A stretch of 64,000 nt of DNA from Coleophoma eucalyptorum (GCA_026120035.1 JALRME010000010.1:930001-994000), one strand, 5' to 3'; positions 21,046 to 33,247 are shown, numbered from the stretch's first letter. The notes: generated from the letters alone by a model not told the origin. Program-made: numbers and translations.

Positions 21046-23070
21046 ATGACACTCACGGGCGAAGTCCCCCAGGATCTCGCCGCGACGAAGGATGTCAACG
21101 CTCGTGATTCCGACGAGGACACAACTCCCCGCCTCCTCGGCTTCGGCAGCATTGGAGTGCAAAGAATCGAGGCTATCACGGCCCAGTTTCGGAGCATCGA
21201 CCGCATCATCCTCTTCCTTAGTATCCTGCTTATTGCTTTCGTCTACGATCTTGACGGCACGGTTCGCTATACTTATCAGCCGGTTGCGACAGCCGGGCTG
21301 GGACACCACAGTCTCCTGGCCACCATCACCGTTTTGAGAGCCATCATCGCTGCTGCTGCCCAGCCCGTAGCGGGAAAAGTCGCGGATGTTTTCGGCAGAG
21401 TTGAACTGCTCTATCTGAGCATGGTCTTCTATGTCGTGGGCACGATCGTTGAGGCTACTTCCACCGACATTCCACAGTTAGCGGCCGGTGCTGTCATTTA
21501 TCAACTAGGCTTTACCGTCGTCCAACTGCTGGTTGAGGTCCTTATTGCCGACGTGACATCGCTTCGCTCGCGTCTGTTCTTCTCGTACATCCCCGCTGCA
21601 CCATATCTCGTAAGTTCATTTCAGCTCCAGCATGGAAAATTTGCTTACCATGCCTAGATTATTACGTGGGTTAGCGGAAATGTAACGTCCGCGGTCCTTG
21701 GCGTCACGAGCTGGAAATGGGGTGAGTTTTCCTGTCGCTTTCTCCATAACCCTAATCTTATTGTTTCGTAGGTATTGGCATGTGGGCTATCATCTATCCC
21801 GGTAAGTTTGGATTGTAGCTCTTTGATTTTGTGTGCAAAAACTCACTGTCATCTAGTTTCTGCGATGCCTCTTCTCGCCACTCTTCTCTTGGCGAACCAA
21901 CGCGCCAAGCGAGCAGGTCAATTGCAAGATTTTAAGTCCCCCATGCAACAACTCGGAGCCAAGAAGTTGATTGTCGAGCTCTTCTGGCAACTGGACATCA
22001 TCGGCTGTATTCTGGTCATTGCCATCTTTGGCTTGATTCTCGTACCGCTCACGCTCGCTGGTGGTGTAGCCGAAACCTGGAAGACGGCCCATATCATCGC
22101 CCCACTTGTCATCGGCTTCCTTTGCATTCCCGTCTTCATTTACTGGGAGGCTACATGCAAGCACCCCATGGTTCCATTCCGATTGTTGAAGGATCGTGGT
22201 GTCTGGGGTGCTCTCGGCATTGCTTTGTTCCTGAACTTCTCCTGGTACCTCCAAGGTGATTTCTTGTACACTGTCTTGCAGGTTGCCTTCAACGAATCGA
22301 TCAAGAGCGCCACCCGTATCTCATCCCTGTATACCTTCGTTTCCGTTCTCACTGGTCTCTGCGTTGGTCTCATGGTTAGATTCCTCAAGCAACTCAAATG
22401 GTTCATTGTGGCCGGTGCTTGTCTCTTCACCGTTGCGTTTGGTTTGTTGATCCGCTTCCGTGGAGGTGGTGGAGCATCCAACCACTCTGGTGTCATTGGC
22501 GCCCAAGTGCTCCTTGGTATTGGTGAGTATTGTGTTCATCGATCGATAGAGCAAAGCTAATTCACTTCCAGCTGGTGGTATGTTCCCATACACCGCCCAG
22601 GCCAGCATTCAATCCGCAACTAAGCACGAGCGTAAGTCATTCTGAATCCACTCCCCAAGCCCAACTAACACCTCGCAGATGTTGCTGTTATTACTGGTCT
22701 CTATCTCGCAACCTACAATGTCGGGTCAGCCCTCGGAAACTGCGTCTCCGGAGCCTACTGGACCAATACGCTCCCACGCAAGCTGGCCGAAAATCTCGCC
22801 TTCACCGGCAACGCTACACTCGCGAGCACCATCTATGCCGACCCGTTCACCTTCATCGCCGCATACGGTATGGAGACCCCAGAGAGAATCGCTGTCGTCG
22901 AGGCATATAAGAGCACCCAGAAGGTCTTGTGTATTATCGGTCTCTGCCTCACCCTGCCCCTCATCGCCTTTGGTCTATGCACCAGAAACCCCAAGTTGGG
23001 CAAGGAGCAGAGTTTGGCGCATGCCGAGGAGAGTGGCAGCGAGTCTGCAAGTGTGGAGGAGCGCAAGTAA
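21046..23070 (+). CDS. MFS siderophore-iron transporter (Sit1/MirB type)
   Basis: Six exons (21046-21609, 21658-21721, 21772-21801, 21857-22522, 22572-22631, 22679-23070) give 591 aa. The third exon is only 30 nt. Family members take up ferric siderophores at the plasma membrane. Seen: an acidic N-terminus, then [15 protein letters not shown], a segment typical of this family just before TM1, the first transmembrane block with [25 protein letters not shown] in the first loop, about 14 membrane segments, and a late extracellular loop before the last segment ([18 protein letters not shown]), also characteristic. The short charged C-terminus ends in SASVEERK. Two ATCWGATAA sites upstream support iron control. 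No siderophore biosynthesis gene lies in the window, so it may import xenosiderophores (inference). Confidence 0.92.
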
Positions 23071-23617
23071 GAGTATTCCCATACATCTATAGACGGGAGA
23101 TTTTGGCGCTGGAACTGGTGTCTATGAAAACGGCTTCACAGCTGCGGTTGGGTTCGGTATTTGAAAGCACGATGTTTGGATACGTCTGTTCTTTCCTGGG
23201 ACGAAAGTTCAAATGGCTATTAATATCCCTGTGATTTAATCTTTAATTGTATTGTTGTTCTACTCTACCTACCTATAATGATTTCAAGTAACCTTGACAC
23301 ACCTTCGCGACCCACTCTTTCACTTCGGAAGAACCCAAGTCATAAGCGAGCAACTCAACTGGTAAAATGCACCTTTGTTCAGACTACCATCGTCATCTGC
23401 TTTCGAAGATCATCATCAAGATTTGGCGGGCAAACTTTTTACGGGTCCAACCATTAACAACGTCAATAATGGAGGCAGGCCAAGGTGATAAGGAGGCGAG
23501 GCTGCTGGAACATCTCGGCACGTGCTCCGACGAAAGGTGGGATGCAGCTATCTAGCTCTCTATATACCAACATCGAGCCGAGAAAGGCGAGGCTTGCAGG
23601 AACTTTAAGAAGAAGCC
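23071..23617. other. Spacer between siderophore transporter and Zn2Cys6 regulator
   Basis: 547 bp in tandem arrangement, holding the 3' end of the transporter and the promoter of the regulator. No gene or clear site seen. Confidence 0.5.
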
Positions 23618-25743
23618 ATGAGATCATCGTCGGCGTCCATGGAGACCCATGCGCAGTCCGTTCGGGGCAGAAAAAAGAAAGCCTGCCAGAGATGTCGGAG
23701 CCGGAAGCAGCGCTGCGACGCAGGCGAGCCGGCATGTGCGAACTGCGCTCTCGCAGGTGTTGGTGAGATCTAACCCCCCCCTCCCGTGACTTGCATGCCC
23801 TTTCGTATCTAACAGAGTATTGGAGAGTGTCTACCTGTCCCACAAGAAATCCACGAGCAATACCCCGTGCGCTACGTGCAATCTCTAGAACAGCACGCCG
23901 CGGACCTGGAGCGCAAGTTGAATGAGCGCCTACCTGGAAGTGCGGCAGACCATATGCCATTTATGATCAGCCCGCAGCGAGAACCGATGCTTAGATCTGT
24001 AGAGGGAGGGTCGCATGTCCTGTTCCAGGAACCTGCAGTGTTGAGGAACCCACGATCTCCTTACTATTTGGGCACGTTCAGAGACGAGTGGCATCCGCCT
24101 GACCATATCCCGGATGCAGCTCACCAGATCCACTCGAGTACTCACGATCTATCTTCTTTTGCTGAGTATCAAAGACTAAGTGGGAGCTCAACGTCGCCGC
24201 CGCAAGATTACAATGTTCCAGCTGCCACTGAAGATATCACCATCTCGTCAGCGGCCTCGTTCTTTCGCACTTACTTCGCCTACATCCACCCTCAGTATCC
24301 CTTCCTGAGTATCGAGGACTGTAATGAGTGGTATCTGCAATGGAAGACAGCGCCAAAGCACCTACCAATCCGTGGATGGCCGGCGTTCTTTGTGAAAATG
24401 GTAAGCCTCTTGATCCCGAGTTAATTGGGACCGTTGTAACCGTGTTAGATATTCGCCATTGGCTCATTGATCCAGTCGCGAGACAGTTTCTCGCAAGACC
24501 AACATCGGAATTTGAAAGCCCAAGCCCAGGCTGAGCAGGGAATTGTTGCAGACTCCAAATCCACGGTCATGGTCCGGATGCAAGCCATGCTCCTCTCGGC
24601 CATGCTGGCCCTGCACGGTGAAAGCACCTCACGCATCATTCATGTTATTGGAGCTATCATGAGGTTTGCCGCATCGCACGACTTCCACCGTCTGGTGGAC
24701 GATGGCTCGGAAGAGGCAAATATGCGAATCAAAGTGTGGTCCTGTGCCTACTCGTGAGTGAAGAAGCAACTGTACGGCTGAAAACTAGCAGATGAAGTTG
24801 ACATGCGGCACAGAATTGATAGAGCAACAAGTCACTGTTTTGACGTCCCGGTGAGTCTGCCAGATATGTACATCTCGTCACCACTCTACGAGGAGAGATT
24901 AGAAGTACATCACACCATGGTCTGGTTGCCAGACTGCCCGCCGTCCGCAATCTCTCATATCAATCCCTCCCTTAGCACGTTTGCACACGTTTGCAAAGTC
25001 CGTCTCATCCAATCCTACATTATGCATACTATACATTCCATCCCGTTTGGCTCCTCCGCAACCCCGGAGTGGGAAGAGAGCATGCGAGTTGAGATTGACA
25101 AGTGGGCTCATGTTGATGAGATTGCAGCGCACAGGTAAGTCAGGTCAAGACTACAAAGTATCAACGCACTGCTTGGAAGTTACCCCCGCTAAATCCATCT
25201 GGCAGCATCTCCAACACGAGTTCGTACCAAAGCCCTTATTGGCTTGAGCTCATCAGCAATTTATCCCGCATGGCCATCTGCCGGCCGACAAGGGCCAACA
25301 TCAACACTTCTATCTCCGACGTCGCGCTGCAGGCCAGCTGCGACGTCTGCACCAATTTCCGCGGCATTCAGAAACGCCGCCAGATTGCACAGCCCTGGAT
25401 GCTAGTCATCACGCTTTTCTACGCCGGCGTGTCCATCTACTACATTACGTGGGCTCGGGGCATGGAGATGGGGAGGGAAGCGGACGGGGCGGGGCGAGAC
25501 TGTACTTCCAGCCTGACCATCATGGCGGATCGATGGCAGAATGCCGAGCAGTATCGAGATTGCATGGAGGAGCTCAGCCGGGCGATCCCCCGCTGCTGTC
25601 CTCCAGGACGTCTCGATAGCGAGACCCGGGAGCGACTGAGAGTATTGACGGATAAGGTGGCCGAGAGTGGGATACATTGCCATACTGAGAAGATGTTACG
25701 GGAAATGTGCATCGATCCGGCTGGGCATGATATGGAACTATAA
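23618..25743 (+). CDS. Zn2Cys6 fungal-specific transcription factor
   Basis: Five exons (23618-23762, 23826-24400, 24449-24753, 24814-25134, 25206-25743) give 627 aa. The N-terminus has a perfect binuclear zinc cluster, C-x2-C-x6-C-x6-C-x2-C-x6-C (Cys 23, 26, 33, 40, 43, 50), after a basic RGRKKKA stretch. A short coiled linker follows (SLEQHAADLERKLNE). The middle carries the fungal regulator domain, with FFRTYFAYIHPQYPFLSIED and later WSCAYSIDRATSHCFDVPVS, the usual RxWW..YxLDR-type region. The last cysteine of the cluster is only completed if intron 1 ends at an unusual GGAG acceptor (23825); the nearby CAG at 23815 would give a wrong frame. It is a nuclear DNA-binding protein whose targets are unknown. 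Neighbouring transporters on either side are candidates. Confidence 0.87.
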
Positions 25744-25883
25744 CGAAATACCTGTACTATACCGCGGGGCTCTGAAATTACCCCAATGAATCAACTCTCT
25801 TTCTTGAAAAATATATGAATTCTGTTGCGTCACTTTAGCTAGATTGCTTTTATGTAAAAAAACAAAAAAAGACAGTCTCGTAT

Positions 25884-27780
25884 CTACCACACGTATCTAA
25901 AGTGGATGTTCTCCCGGTCGGTCAAATCCTTGAAATCGGTATCTTGGTGCACTCTCTGGTCCCTCGTCGCATCCAGAAGATCCCGTCTCCGATTCTCGTA
26001 GATGCAGTATGCCATGTACATCAGGATGGTGATGATCGACAACACATATGATCCCAGAACTGCTGCCATGCCCAGAACGTATAACGGTGCCTGCTCGGCG
26101 AGGAAGAACTGCGGAGCTACGATGTTCGAGACGCAGTAGGTGATGAAGATCAAGGCGTTGACGGTTACTTTCTTGGTGTGCCCACTGCTTTACGTATCAG
26201 TTTTTGATCAAAGGCGAAAGGGGGAGGGGAAGGGGAGAGTTCAAACTAACGCTGTGTTGGCAGTGCTAATACCAAGAGCCACCACATAGGGTCCAATGTA
26301 GAAGTAGGCCATGTACAATGCGGCAAGACGGGACTTCAGTGCATTGAGAGGAAGCGTGTACAGGAACACGGCCGGGATCAGCCCACCTATGCAACCGATG
26401 ATGATGACAGCACAACGGATTTGGTACTTGGGGTAGTAATTGACGGCGATGAAGATGGCCCCATTGCAGAGGTAGCTGGATACTGTCTGCATGATGCCCG
26501 TGGGCATGGTGAGCAGGGTCGATCTCTGAGAACTGTATCCAAGTCCGTTGATGATTAGGGGTGCGAACTGCGCTTGTTGGGTTAGCCAACAACATCCAGA
26601 AAAGGAGAGATGAAAAAGGGGGTTTCTTACGTTAGTAAGTCCTCCATTGGGGATGCTGATGAAGAACTGGAACAGAACAATAAGCCAAGTTTTGGGGTCG
26701 AGAAAAGCTTCAATCATTTGTTCCTTCTTGAACTTCTTGTTCTCCATTCCTGTCTGATCCGCTCGCAGCTTTTCGACGTGGATCGCCTTCTCCCGCTCGG
26801 TGAGAAACTTGGCTTTCACGGGGCTGTCTGGGAGGAAGACGCCGACGATAATGCCCCAGAGGAATGTGATCATGCCGGTGATCCAGAAGAACCATCTCCA
26901 TTTATTGGGCGAGGTGATGAAACCGACACTATCTCTGTGGTCAGTAACACCCGGCCATTCATCATCTTTCTGCCACTTACCCATAACCAATCGGGCCCGT
27001 AAAGCAAACGGACAAGCCGGTGAAGAAAAGGCCGGCTCGTAGCGGCTGTTCACTATAGATGATATCAGAAGACTGCGCATTCATTCTCGAGGGGAGCAGA
27101 GCTACCTTCTTGTATACCACATGGAAAGCATGAGGAAGTTTGCAGGTGACAAAGGGGCTTCCATTGCACCCAGAAGCACACGCAGAGCGATGAGCGTCTC
27201 GAAGTTATTGGCGAATCCAGTACCGATGAGTATGAAGGACCAGGTAATGAGCGCAACGCAGAGCGTCTTTGCAATTGGCAGTCTTTGCAGAATTGATGCG
27301 GATGGGAAGCACCAGATCAGGTATCCAAACTGCATCATCTTAGCCATCTCCATCATGAATCCACGGGAACAGAAATACCTACATAGAATGCTGATCCAAC
27401 CCATGCGTAGCGATTCCCCGTAAGGTTCGTAGCGGTCTTCATGCCATAGAGTGCCGCAGTAGCTATTGATCCATTAACAATCTTACTTGGCGCTTGATAT
27501 TGGCGAACTTACAAGTAGTGACCTTGTCCATGGCGGGTAGCGTGACATTAAGCCACAAGATTGGTACCATACGGAAGTCAATCTTCCAACGAACCCAACT
27601 GGACTCCTTCTGGGTGAAAGGATTCTCGCCATCCAGCTGGTCCGCATAAGCAGCGGCGACATCTGCGTCTGGTGCAATTCCTGACTTCTCTTCCGACACG
27701 TCGGGGTGGTCCATCACTTGGCCATTGGATATGCTTAGTCGGCCAGATTCGACCATTGACTTTTCATCAGATGTAGTCAT
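25884..27780 (-). CDS. MFS anion:cation symporter (Dal5/Tna1-like permease)
   Basis: Seven exons (27780-27513, 27462-27383, 27329-27106, 27052-26981, 26928-26631, 26567-26251, 26184-25884) give 519 aa. All joins keep phase. The family imports organic anions such as allantoate, nicotinate, pantothenate or biotin precursors. Seen: the acidic N-terminus, RWKIDFRMVPILWLN at the entry to TM1, MDKVTTSTAALYGMK, a TM4-TM5 region with LRVLLGAMEAPLSPANFLML (family form: G.(F/M)EA...P), PNKWRWFFWITG at the end of the first half, LPDSPVKAKFLTEREK in the central loop, and GGLTNFAPLIINGLGY in TM7. The C-terminal tail holds YENRRRD. Substrate is undetermined. It starts 814 bp from, and divergent to, a SnoaL-like gene, suggesting joint control. 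Confidence 0.9.
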
Positions 27781-28594
27781 TCTGGATAGAGTAGGTAATC
27801 AAAAGACAAATTGATTGACGCAAAGAGAGTCAACTCCATCTCAGTCGTGGGAGTAGATATATTCTATGCACCTCTGCCTAATATCTTGCAATCAGACTAT
27901 CGTAGATAAGACGTGCGGAAGTCGATATTGTAGCCGTGAAAGCAGTGACGCTGCATTGCATGGTGTCCTTATCACCATGGAAGCTGCTGCATCGCCCAAG
28001 TTGGAGATTCTGCAAGGCACCACGAATTGCCGTTCGGCCTAGGACGCCGAAGCCCTCCTTATCGCTACTGGTCGCCCGTCTTAAGCGACCAATCTCACCC
28101 TCAAAGCGAGCAGGCTCGCGTGTTTCGGGGCAGTTTTCCGATAGATGATGATTACAATGATAACTAGTGATGATCAGCATTTCCAATCTTCTTGTAATAC
28201 TGTGGCTGGGCAATCTGTATACGGAGACCTTCCGACAGATGCTGGATGGTGCAATAATATAACTTGCTGCATCAGGGTGATGAAGATATGCATCCACGTC
28301 TATTTCCGAAATGCCCGAATTTACTTGATATGACGCCCGTGTCCTCGGTTGCCCGATCGAAAGATGGGGAGGAAGCCAGCAATAGACAAGAAGACATGCA
28401 GGTCCACCACTTTATTCTCATTGATATCCAGAAGTGTGATATCTGTTATATATTTCTAAACACTTCATAAAGCGAGCTGCACGCCTATTAGGAACCCAAA
28501 TCTCGCCCTCGTATACCTGTCGCTTATTCTCACTCACTCATTCATCTAACATCTCCAATCTCGATTTTAAATCACCAGTAGCACAATCGCAAAA
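27781..28594. promoter_or_regulatory. Divergent promoter, Dal5-like permease/SnoaL-like gene
   Basis: 814 bp between two divergent starts. A TATATATTT-like element lies at about 28445-28453, some 145 bp before the SnoaL-like start. No open frame is convincing. Confidence 0.5.
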
Positions 28595-29112
28595 ATGGCA
28601 ATGGATTATACCTTCATACACCCTCCTACTTTGGACCCAGTCATCAAAGACCACATCTCATCTCTGTACAAAACTGTCGACATCGGACCAGAGAGCGCTG
28701 GAGCATGGGCCGCGCATTTTGCCGAGGACGCCATCTTGAAGAAGAGCCCAAATGAGATCAAGGGCCGTGAAAGTAAGCGAATCTTTATTGAACACTATGC
28801 ATAAACGGAAAGAAGAATCCTAGCGGACTGTTACTTACCATAAACCCCCCAGATTTGGAGAAGAGTATCGCCGGGTCGTGGGCCCCGCTGAAGTCGAGAA
28901 AGCACATTGTGTACAAGGTCTTTCCTTTTGGTGACGAAGGAGGAAAGCAGGAGGTTATGTTGCATGGGAGAAGTTTGAATGCATACAAGGATGGAACGGA
29001 TGGAACTTTCACCTGGGCCGCCAGACTAAGATTTAAGAAGGTCAGCGACGATAAGGTGCTTGTGGAGAGATATACCATTATTGTAGACCCCACCCCGGCC
29101 TTGGAAGAGTAG
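28595..29112 (+). CDS. SnoaL-like / NTF2-fold small protein
   Basis: Two exons (28595-28772, 28853-29112) encode 145 aa. Length and pattern fit the SnoaL-like NTF2 fold: a helical start (LDPVIKDHISSLYKTVD), then HFAEDAILKKSPNEIKGRE, where the F.(E/D)DA segment forms the first strand, then HIVYKVFPFG and the C-terminal strands GTFTWAARLRF and VERYTIIVD. Such small proteins act as cyclases, isomerases or ligand binders, and many in fungi are unassigned. I see no residue pattern that fixes an activity. No signal peptide. The ATG has A at -3. It diverges from the permease and runs towards the isocitrate-lyase-like gene, 311 bp away tail to tail. A role in the same pathway is possible but unproven. 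Confidence 0.8.
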
Positions 29113-29423
29113 ACGGGGGATAATTATTGAACATAAATTTATAACAAACTTCAAATACTCCACATTACTTATCTTGTTCGGCGGGCGTAAGTAAAATCGT
29201 GACTCTTCTGGAAGAAATCTTATCGGAGCTTATCATTTTGATTTCTATTAGTGCCAGACATAGCGTTATGGGTCGATTTATTGCTGGTCCAGTCTCGTGG
29301 AAGTGAGGAACTGAGTATATGGTCAAGGAAAGAAAGTCAAAAGGCTTTGTATGTGAATTGAGATGAAGTAAATTGTTCAATCTACTCGATATTTGACATT
29401 GATACATATTCCATTAACGACCC
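29113..29423. other. Convergent spacer
   Basis: 311 bp between the 3' ends of the SnoaL-like and isocitrate-lyase-like genes; presumably UTR sequence. Nothing else seen. Confidence 0.6.
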
Positions 29424-31140
29424 CTACCTCTGCCTCTTCGCCGAAATGGTTTTCCCACTAGTTCCCTCTCCGAAATCTCTCACCGCGAGCGTGTCGAAGA
29501 AAGCATCTGCCAAGTAACTTCCACAATAACTTGCCTTCTCAAAGCCGTCCGTCATTGGCACCGTCGCCAGCGCGGGCTTCTGCACTGTCTCCAGGTACCC
29601 TTCCAGGCCACGCTCTCTCCACAATTTAGAGAATTGCTCTGTCAACATGTTGAGTCCTTGCAGACACCAGATTGGCTGCACCTGCCAGACAACACCCATC
29701 TTTGCGAGGTCCTCCCCGAAAGTCTTGATAGCTTCGGTGGAGAATCCGGCTTTGGGGAAATCGTAATCGCCCGTATATCCGAAAGCGAACAAGCGATCGG
29801 GGTAGACCTCTCTGACTTGGGTGTGGAATGACACGAGATCGTCCCACTTGGGGAGATCCATGCGAGCCCAGGTAACGTCTCCAAGTGGTGCAGCAGCTAT
29901 CGCCCTTTCGACGATGGCTTTAACGTTCGACTTGTAGAAATATTGGCCATCTCGGGATCGGGCAAGATCCCAGTCGAAGAAGACAGGCTTAGATACGGTC
30001 TCGGCTGCAATAGCACGACGAGTCTTGAGTGCAACAGTGCCTTTACCCAACTTCTCGACATAAGCAGTGTACTCCTCTTCGGTTGCAACTGCCTTGACAG
30101 CTTCGTCGAAAGTAGCCAGCCCGGAGTCCTTCATCCATTTTGCACGGACCTGAAGCAATGGAAGTCCATCACCTGCCTCAGCAGCATCTCTCATTGTGTC
30201 AACAAGGCTTGCAATGGGCACTGTGGCACCCTGGATAAACTCGTGATCACGAGGATCAATAACGTCTGTGATGAATTCGGAGTGGTCTACATCGCAGCGG
30301 CAAAGTAGCATAGTCTCGGCACTACATGATCGTCAGTCATATGCTACAAAGCAAAGTTAAAGAGTAAACATACCCCATGATATCAATTTGCAATCTGGCA
30401 GCCGTAAGCCTGTCGATATATTCGCTGAAAGGCACGACTGTACGTCCTTGCCCAATGGTGAATCTTTTCTTCCCGGAGGCAAGATCATCCAAATGAAACA
30501 TGGCGACGCCGGAGTCGACGAACAACTTTGTCATCTTGATAGTTGACGTTGAGCCTCCAAAGCCCATATCACCATCTGCAATGATGGGGGCCATATAGTC
30601 CCAATTCTCGAGACCATCTCTCTCCTCTACTGGATGCAACATACGAAAATGGTGCTGTTTCTGATCGTGCCATTGCTGGGAGCGGAAGATCTTGTCCACG
30701 ACTTTGGGAACAGTATCCCAAGGATAATCAGCATGGTCCATACCGGGTTCCGCAACTTCGGAGAAGCCACAGAGTGCTCCAGAGACATAGACGGTCTCCA
30801 GGTGCTTGGCCATTTGCGAGACAATCGTTGGCTCAGTGGCACCAAAAGTCATCTCATGCGTGCCATTTTTAAGATGATCATTGAGCTGCTTCCAAAGCTT
30901 CAGGGCCTGCTCGCTAGAAGCATACTTGGTCGGTAAGCTGGGCCGAAGCGACGCAACTCGCTGAGCTGAATATGGTCTACCTTTTTTGTCAGTATTGTTT
31001 ATGGTATCGACTATGGGAAAAATTGGAACAAACCGTTTGATATGGCTTTGTCTTGGTGTCTGCCACCATTCTTCAATCTCCTTCACAGTGGCTTCGAAGG
31101 CCAGCTGCTCATCGGCAGCAGAAATGGTCAAACGGGGCAT
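29424..31140 (-). CDS. Isocitrate-lyase-fold protein with replaced catalytic motifs
   Basis: Two exons (31140-30374, 30321-29424) give 554 aa, full isocitrate lyase (ICL) length. Framework segments align along the whole chain: IADGDMGFGGSTSTIKMTKL with the metal-binding Asp, VPFSEYIDRLTAARLQIDIM, VIDPRDHEFI, and PKAGFSTEAIKTFGEDLAKM. The catalytic segments do not. The K-K-C-G-H signature, where the Cys and His act in catalysis, is Arg-Phe-Thr-Ile here (226-229). The substrate motif S-G-W-Q is S-G-A-L (120-123). The S-P-S loop is Thr-Gly-Asp (439-441). It is therefore unlikely to cleave isocitrate or methylisocitrate by the known mechanism. The intact frame and intron argue against a pseudogene. 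A regulatory pseudo-enzyme or a new C-C lyase/hydrolase activity are both open. Neighbours are a SnoaL-like protein, an organic-anion permease and an MDR reductase. Confidence 0.85.
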
Positions 31141-31635
31141 CTTATGGAGGATTTATGATAAAGTTAAAGTGGCTGTAGAAGAATAAAAAAATTTGATTAC
31201 TGGAGGACTCGTAAAAATACTCTTGATTCTCGTTCCAGTCCAATACTAATACTTCCACGACTTCTCTCAGATGCTTCCTTATACCCCCAGCAGCAAGTGG
31301 GCAGACTCGGCAACTCCGCAATCATGAACAATCCCATTCTTGCGTGTATGTATGTTCATCTCCGATAGCTTTGAAACGGCGAAAGCACAGCAGGGCTATT
31401 GTTCGCCGCATCAAATTCCGATGCGCTTTCGCTATCTTGATGCACATCTATCACATATTGGTTGGTCTTACCCCACCCGGGACTGCGGAGCGCTGATACG
31501 AAAAGATAATCGTACGCTATGTTAGGCGACGACAAGCTTTCGCCATTCATGACTATTTCCAGCAACTAGGTGTCAGATTCGGTTTCAGGTTATGTTCAAA
31601 GTCTGATGGAAAATATATTGCATACAGTATATGGC
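31141..31635. other. Spacer upstream of the ICL-like gene
   Basis: 495 bp between the ICL-like start and the MDR stop, both on the minus strand, so it should hold the ICL-like promoter. No gene or definite site seen. Confidence 0.5.
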
Positions 31636-32845
31636 TTAGAGCTTAGGACTTCCACTTCCATCTCCAAGTTCGATGACTAGCTTTCCAAACTGGCTTCCCT
31701 TCTTCATGTCCTCAAATAATCCATCAATCTCTTGAATGTTGTCAATTCCACGTACAACCCTTGAAACAACAGGCTTAATCTTCTTATCATTTACAAAAGC
31801 AATCATATCTTTGAACTCCTTTCTGGAACCCATTGTCGAGCCGCGTAGTTCCAAATTATTGAGCACGGCGCTCATTGTCCAGTCCATCTTTGGCGCAACG
31901 GTCATGCCATATTGGACAATGACACCGCCCGGCTGATAATATTGTTGTTAGTAATTGAATAGAGGTAATTTCAGATCTTAGAGTAAAACGTACCTTCAGG
32001 AGCCTCGTAGCCTTTGCGACTACATTCCCACCGGCACCATCTACGATGGCATCAATGAACGGCCTGTCTTTCGGCAACATTTTCTTGAGCTCCTTCTCCC
32101 AACCATCAGCCTTGTAACTCACACCACCAACAGCGCCCATGGCTTTGGCTTTTTGAATCTTCTCCTCCCCACCACTAGTGACAAAGACATTGGCACCAAA
32201 TCCAACTGCAAATTGTAGCACATTTAAAGCAACACCGCCGCCGATTCCCGTCACTAGTATATTGCGTCCCTTTTGCGCATTCCCGCTCTTGCTCACCAGT
32301 GCTCTCCACCCCGTCAAGCCTGTCAAAGGCAGGGCGGCAGCTTCTGCAGGGCTCAGGTGTGAGGGTGCCTCTTCCACTTCGTCTTCGTGCACACAGACTA
32401 CTTCCTGCAATGTACCCACTGGACATGTCTTTGTGCCACCGAGGATCGCATATCCTGTAGGTGCTTCGGGGCCCTCCGGTGCATCTTTCCAGCCACGACC
32501 TGGTGTCAGTATGACAGCTTTACCGATCCATGTCTTGGATGCCCCGGGTCCTACAGATGTTACTACGCCGTAGCCATCTGCGAGGAGGGGAGTCGTGAAG
32601 GAAGGGGAGGGGTAGAGGTGCTGTCGCAGGAAGAGGTCGCGGTGGTTCAAAGCCGCAGCTTGAATGGTAATCAGAAGCTCATTCGGACCTGGTGTGGGCT
32701 GGGCGACTGTATTAATGGCAAGCCTGCGCAACCTGGTCAGCTACTGCTTGCAATGAGCTCCCACAAGCTTGAGGTAGCTAGCTTACGGGTAGTAGACTTG
32801 TCCTGGCTTGCCTTCGATCTGCTTGATAGTGATTGACTTCGGCAT
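31636..32845 (-). CDS. Zinc-independent MDR reductase (quinone/enoyl reductase-like)
   Basis: Exons 32845-32787, 32723-31994 and 31932-31636 give 361 aa. An acceptor 9 nt upstream (exon from 32732) would add three residues; the chosen one leaves a better distance from the CTGAC branch. It is a medium-chain dehydrogenase/reductase: an N-terminal GroES-like half with LNHRDLFLRQ, a glycine-rich Rossmann loop VTGIGGGVALNVLQFAVGFG, and FVTSGGEEKIQKAKAMGAVG on the next strand, where the cofactor ribose binds. The Zn-binding GHE and the four-cysteine lobe of alcohol dehydrogenases are absent, so it should be an NAD(P)H-dependent reductase of quinones or enoyl groups. Cytosolic; no targeting signal seen. 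It is transcribed in the same direction as the ICL-like gene but 495 bp downstream, too far to call a unit. Confidence 0.88.
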
Positions 32846-33247
32846 TGTAGATAGACAATTGTATGGAAATGATGCACTTAGTCTTTGGATATCTTGCGAG
32901 GCAGCAAGGAGAGGGTCAAGTATTCATGTTCAATTGCTGGCTTGTCTTTTCTCATCAAATTCATGATGACGATTGCTCCCCGCGTCGCCATTTGCAATTT
33001 ACCGAGGCAATTTGCGGGAACGAGGAAGGATGGCAATCAGGACCAGGGTTCGTTTTTTAGCACAAACCTGACACGTCTTGAGTCTAGTCAATCACTCACA
33101 TCATCTATGGCGGAAATATTCAGAATGACTTGAAAGTTTGAATGTTTGAAGTGTACTCAGATATTCTCAATTCTTTTGCCACAGATGCTATGTTATGCCT
33201 TTTCCAAAACGCCAATTATACATGCCCTACATGGTTCGACCAGTCGA
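32846..33247. other. Spacer between MDR start and BMS1 stop
   Basis: 402 bp; promoter of the MDR gene and 3' flank of BMS1. No gene seen. Confidence 0.5.
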
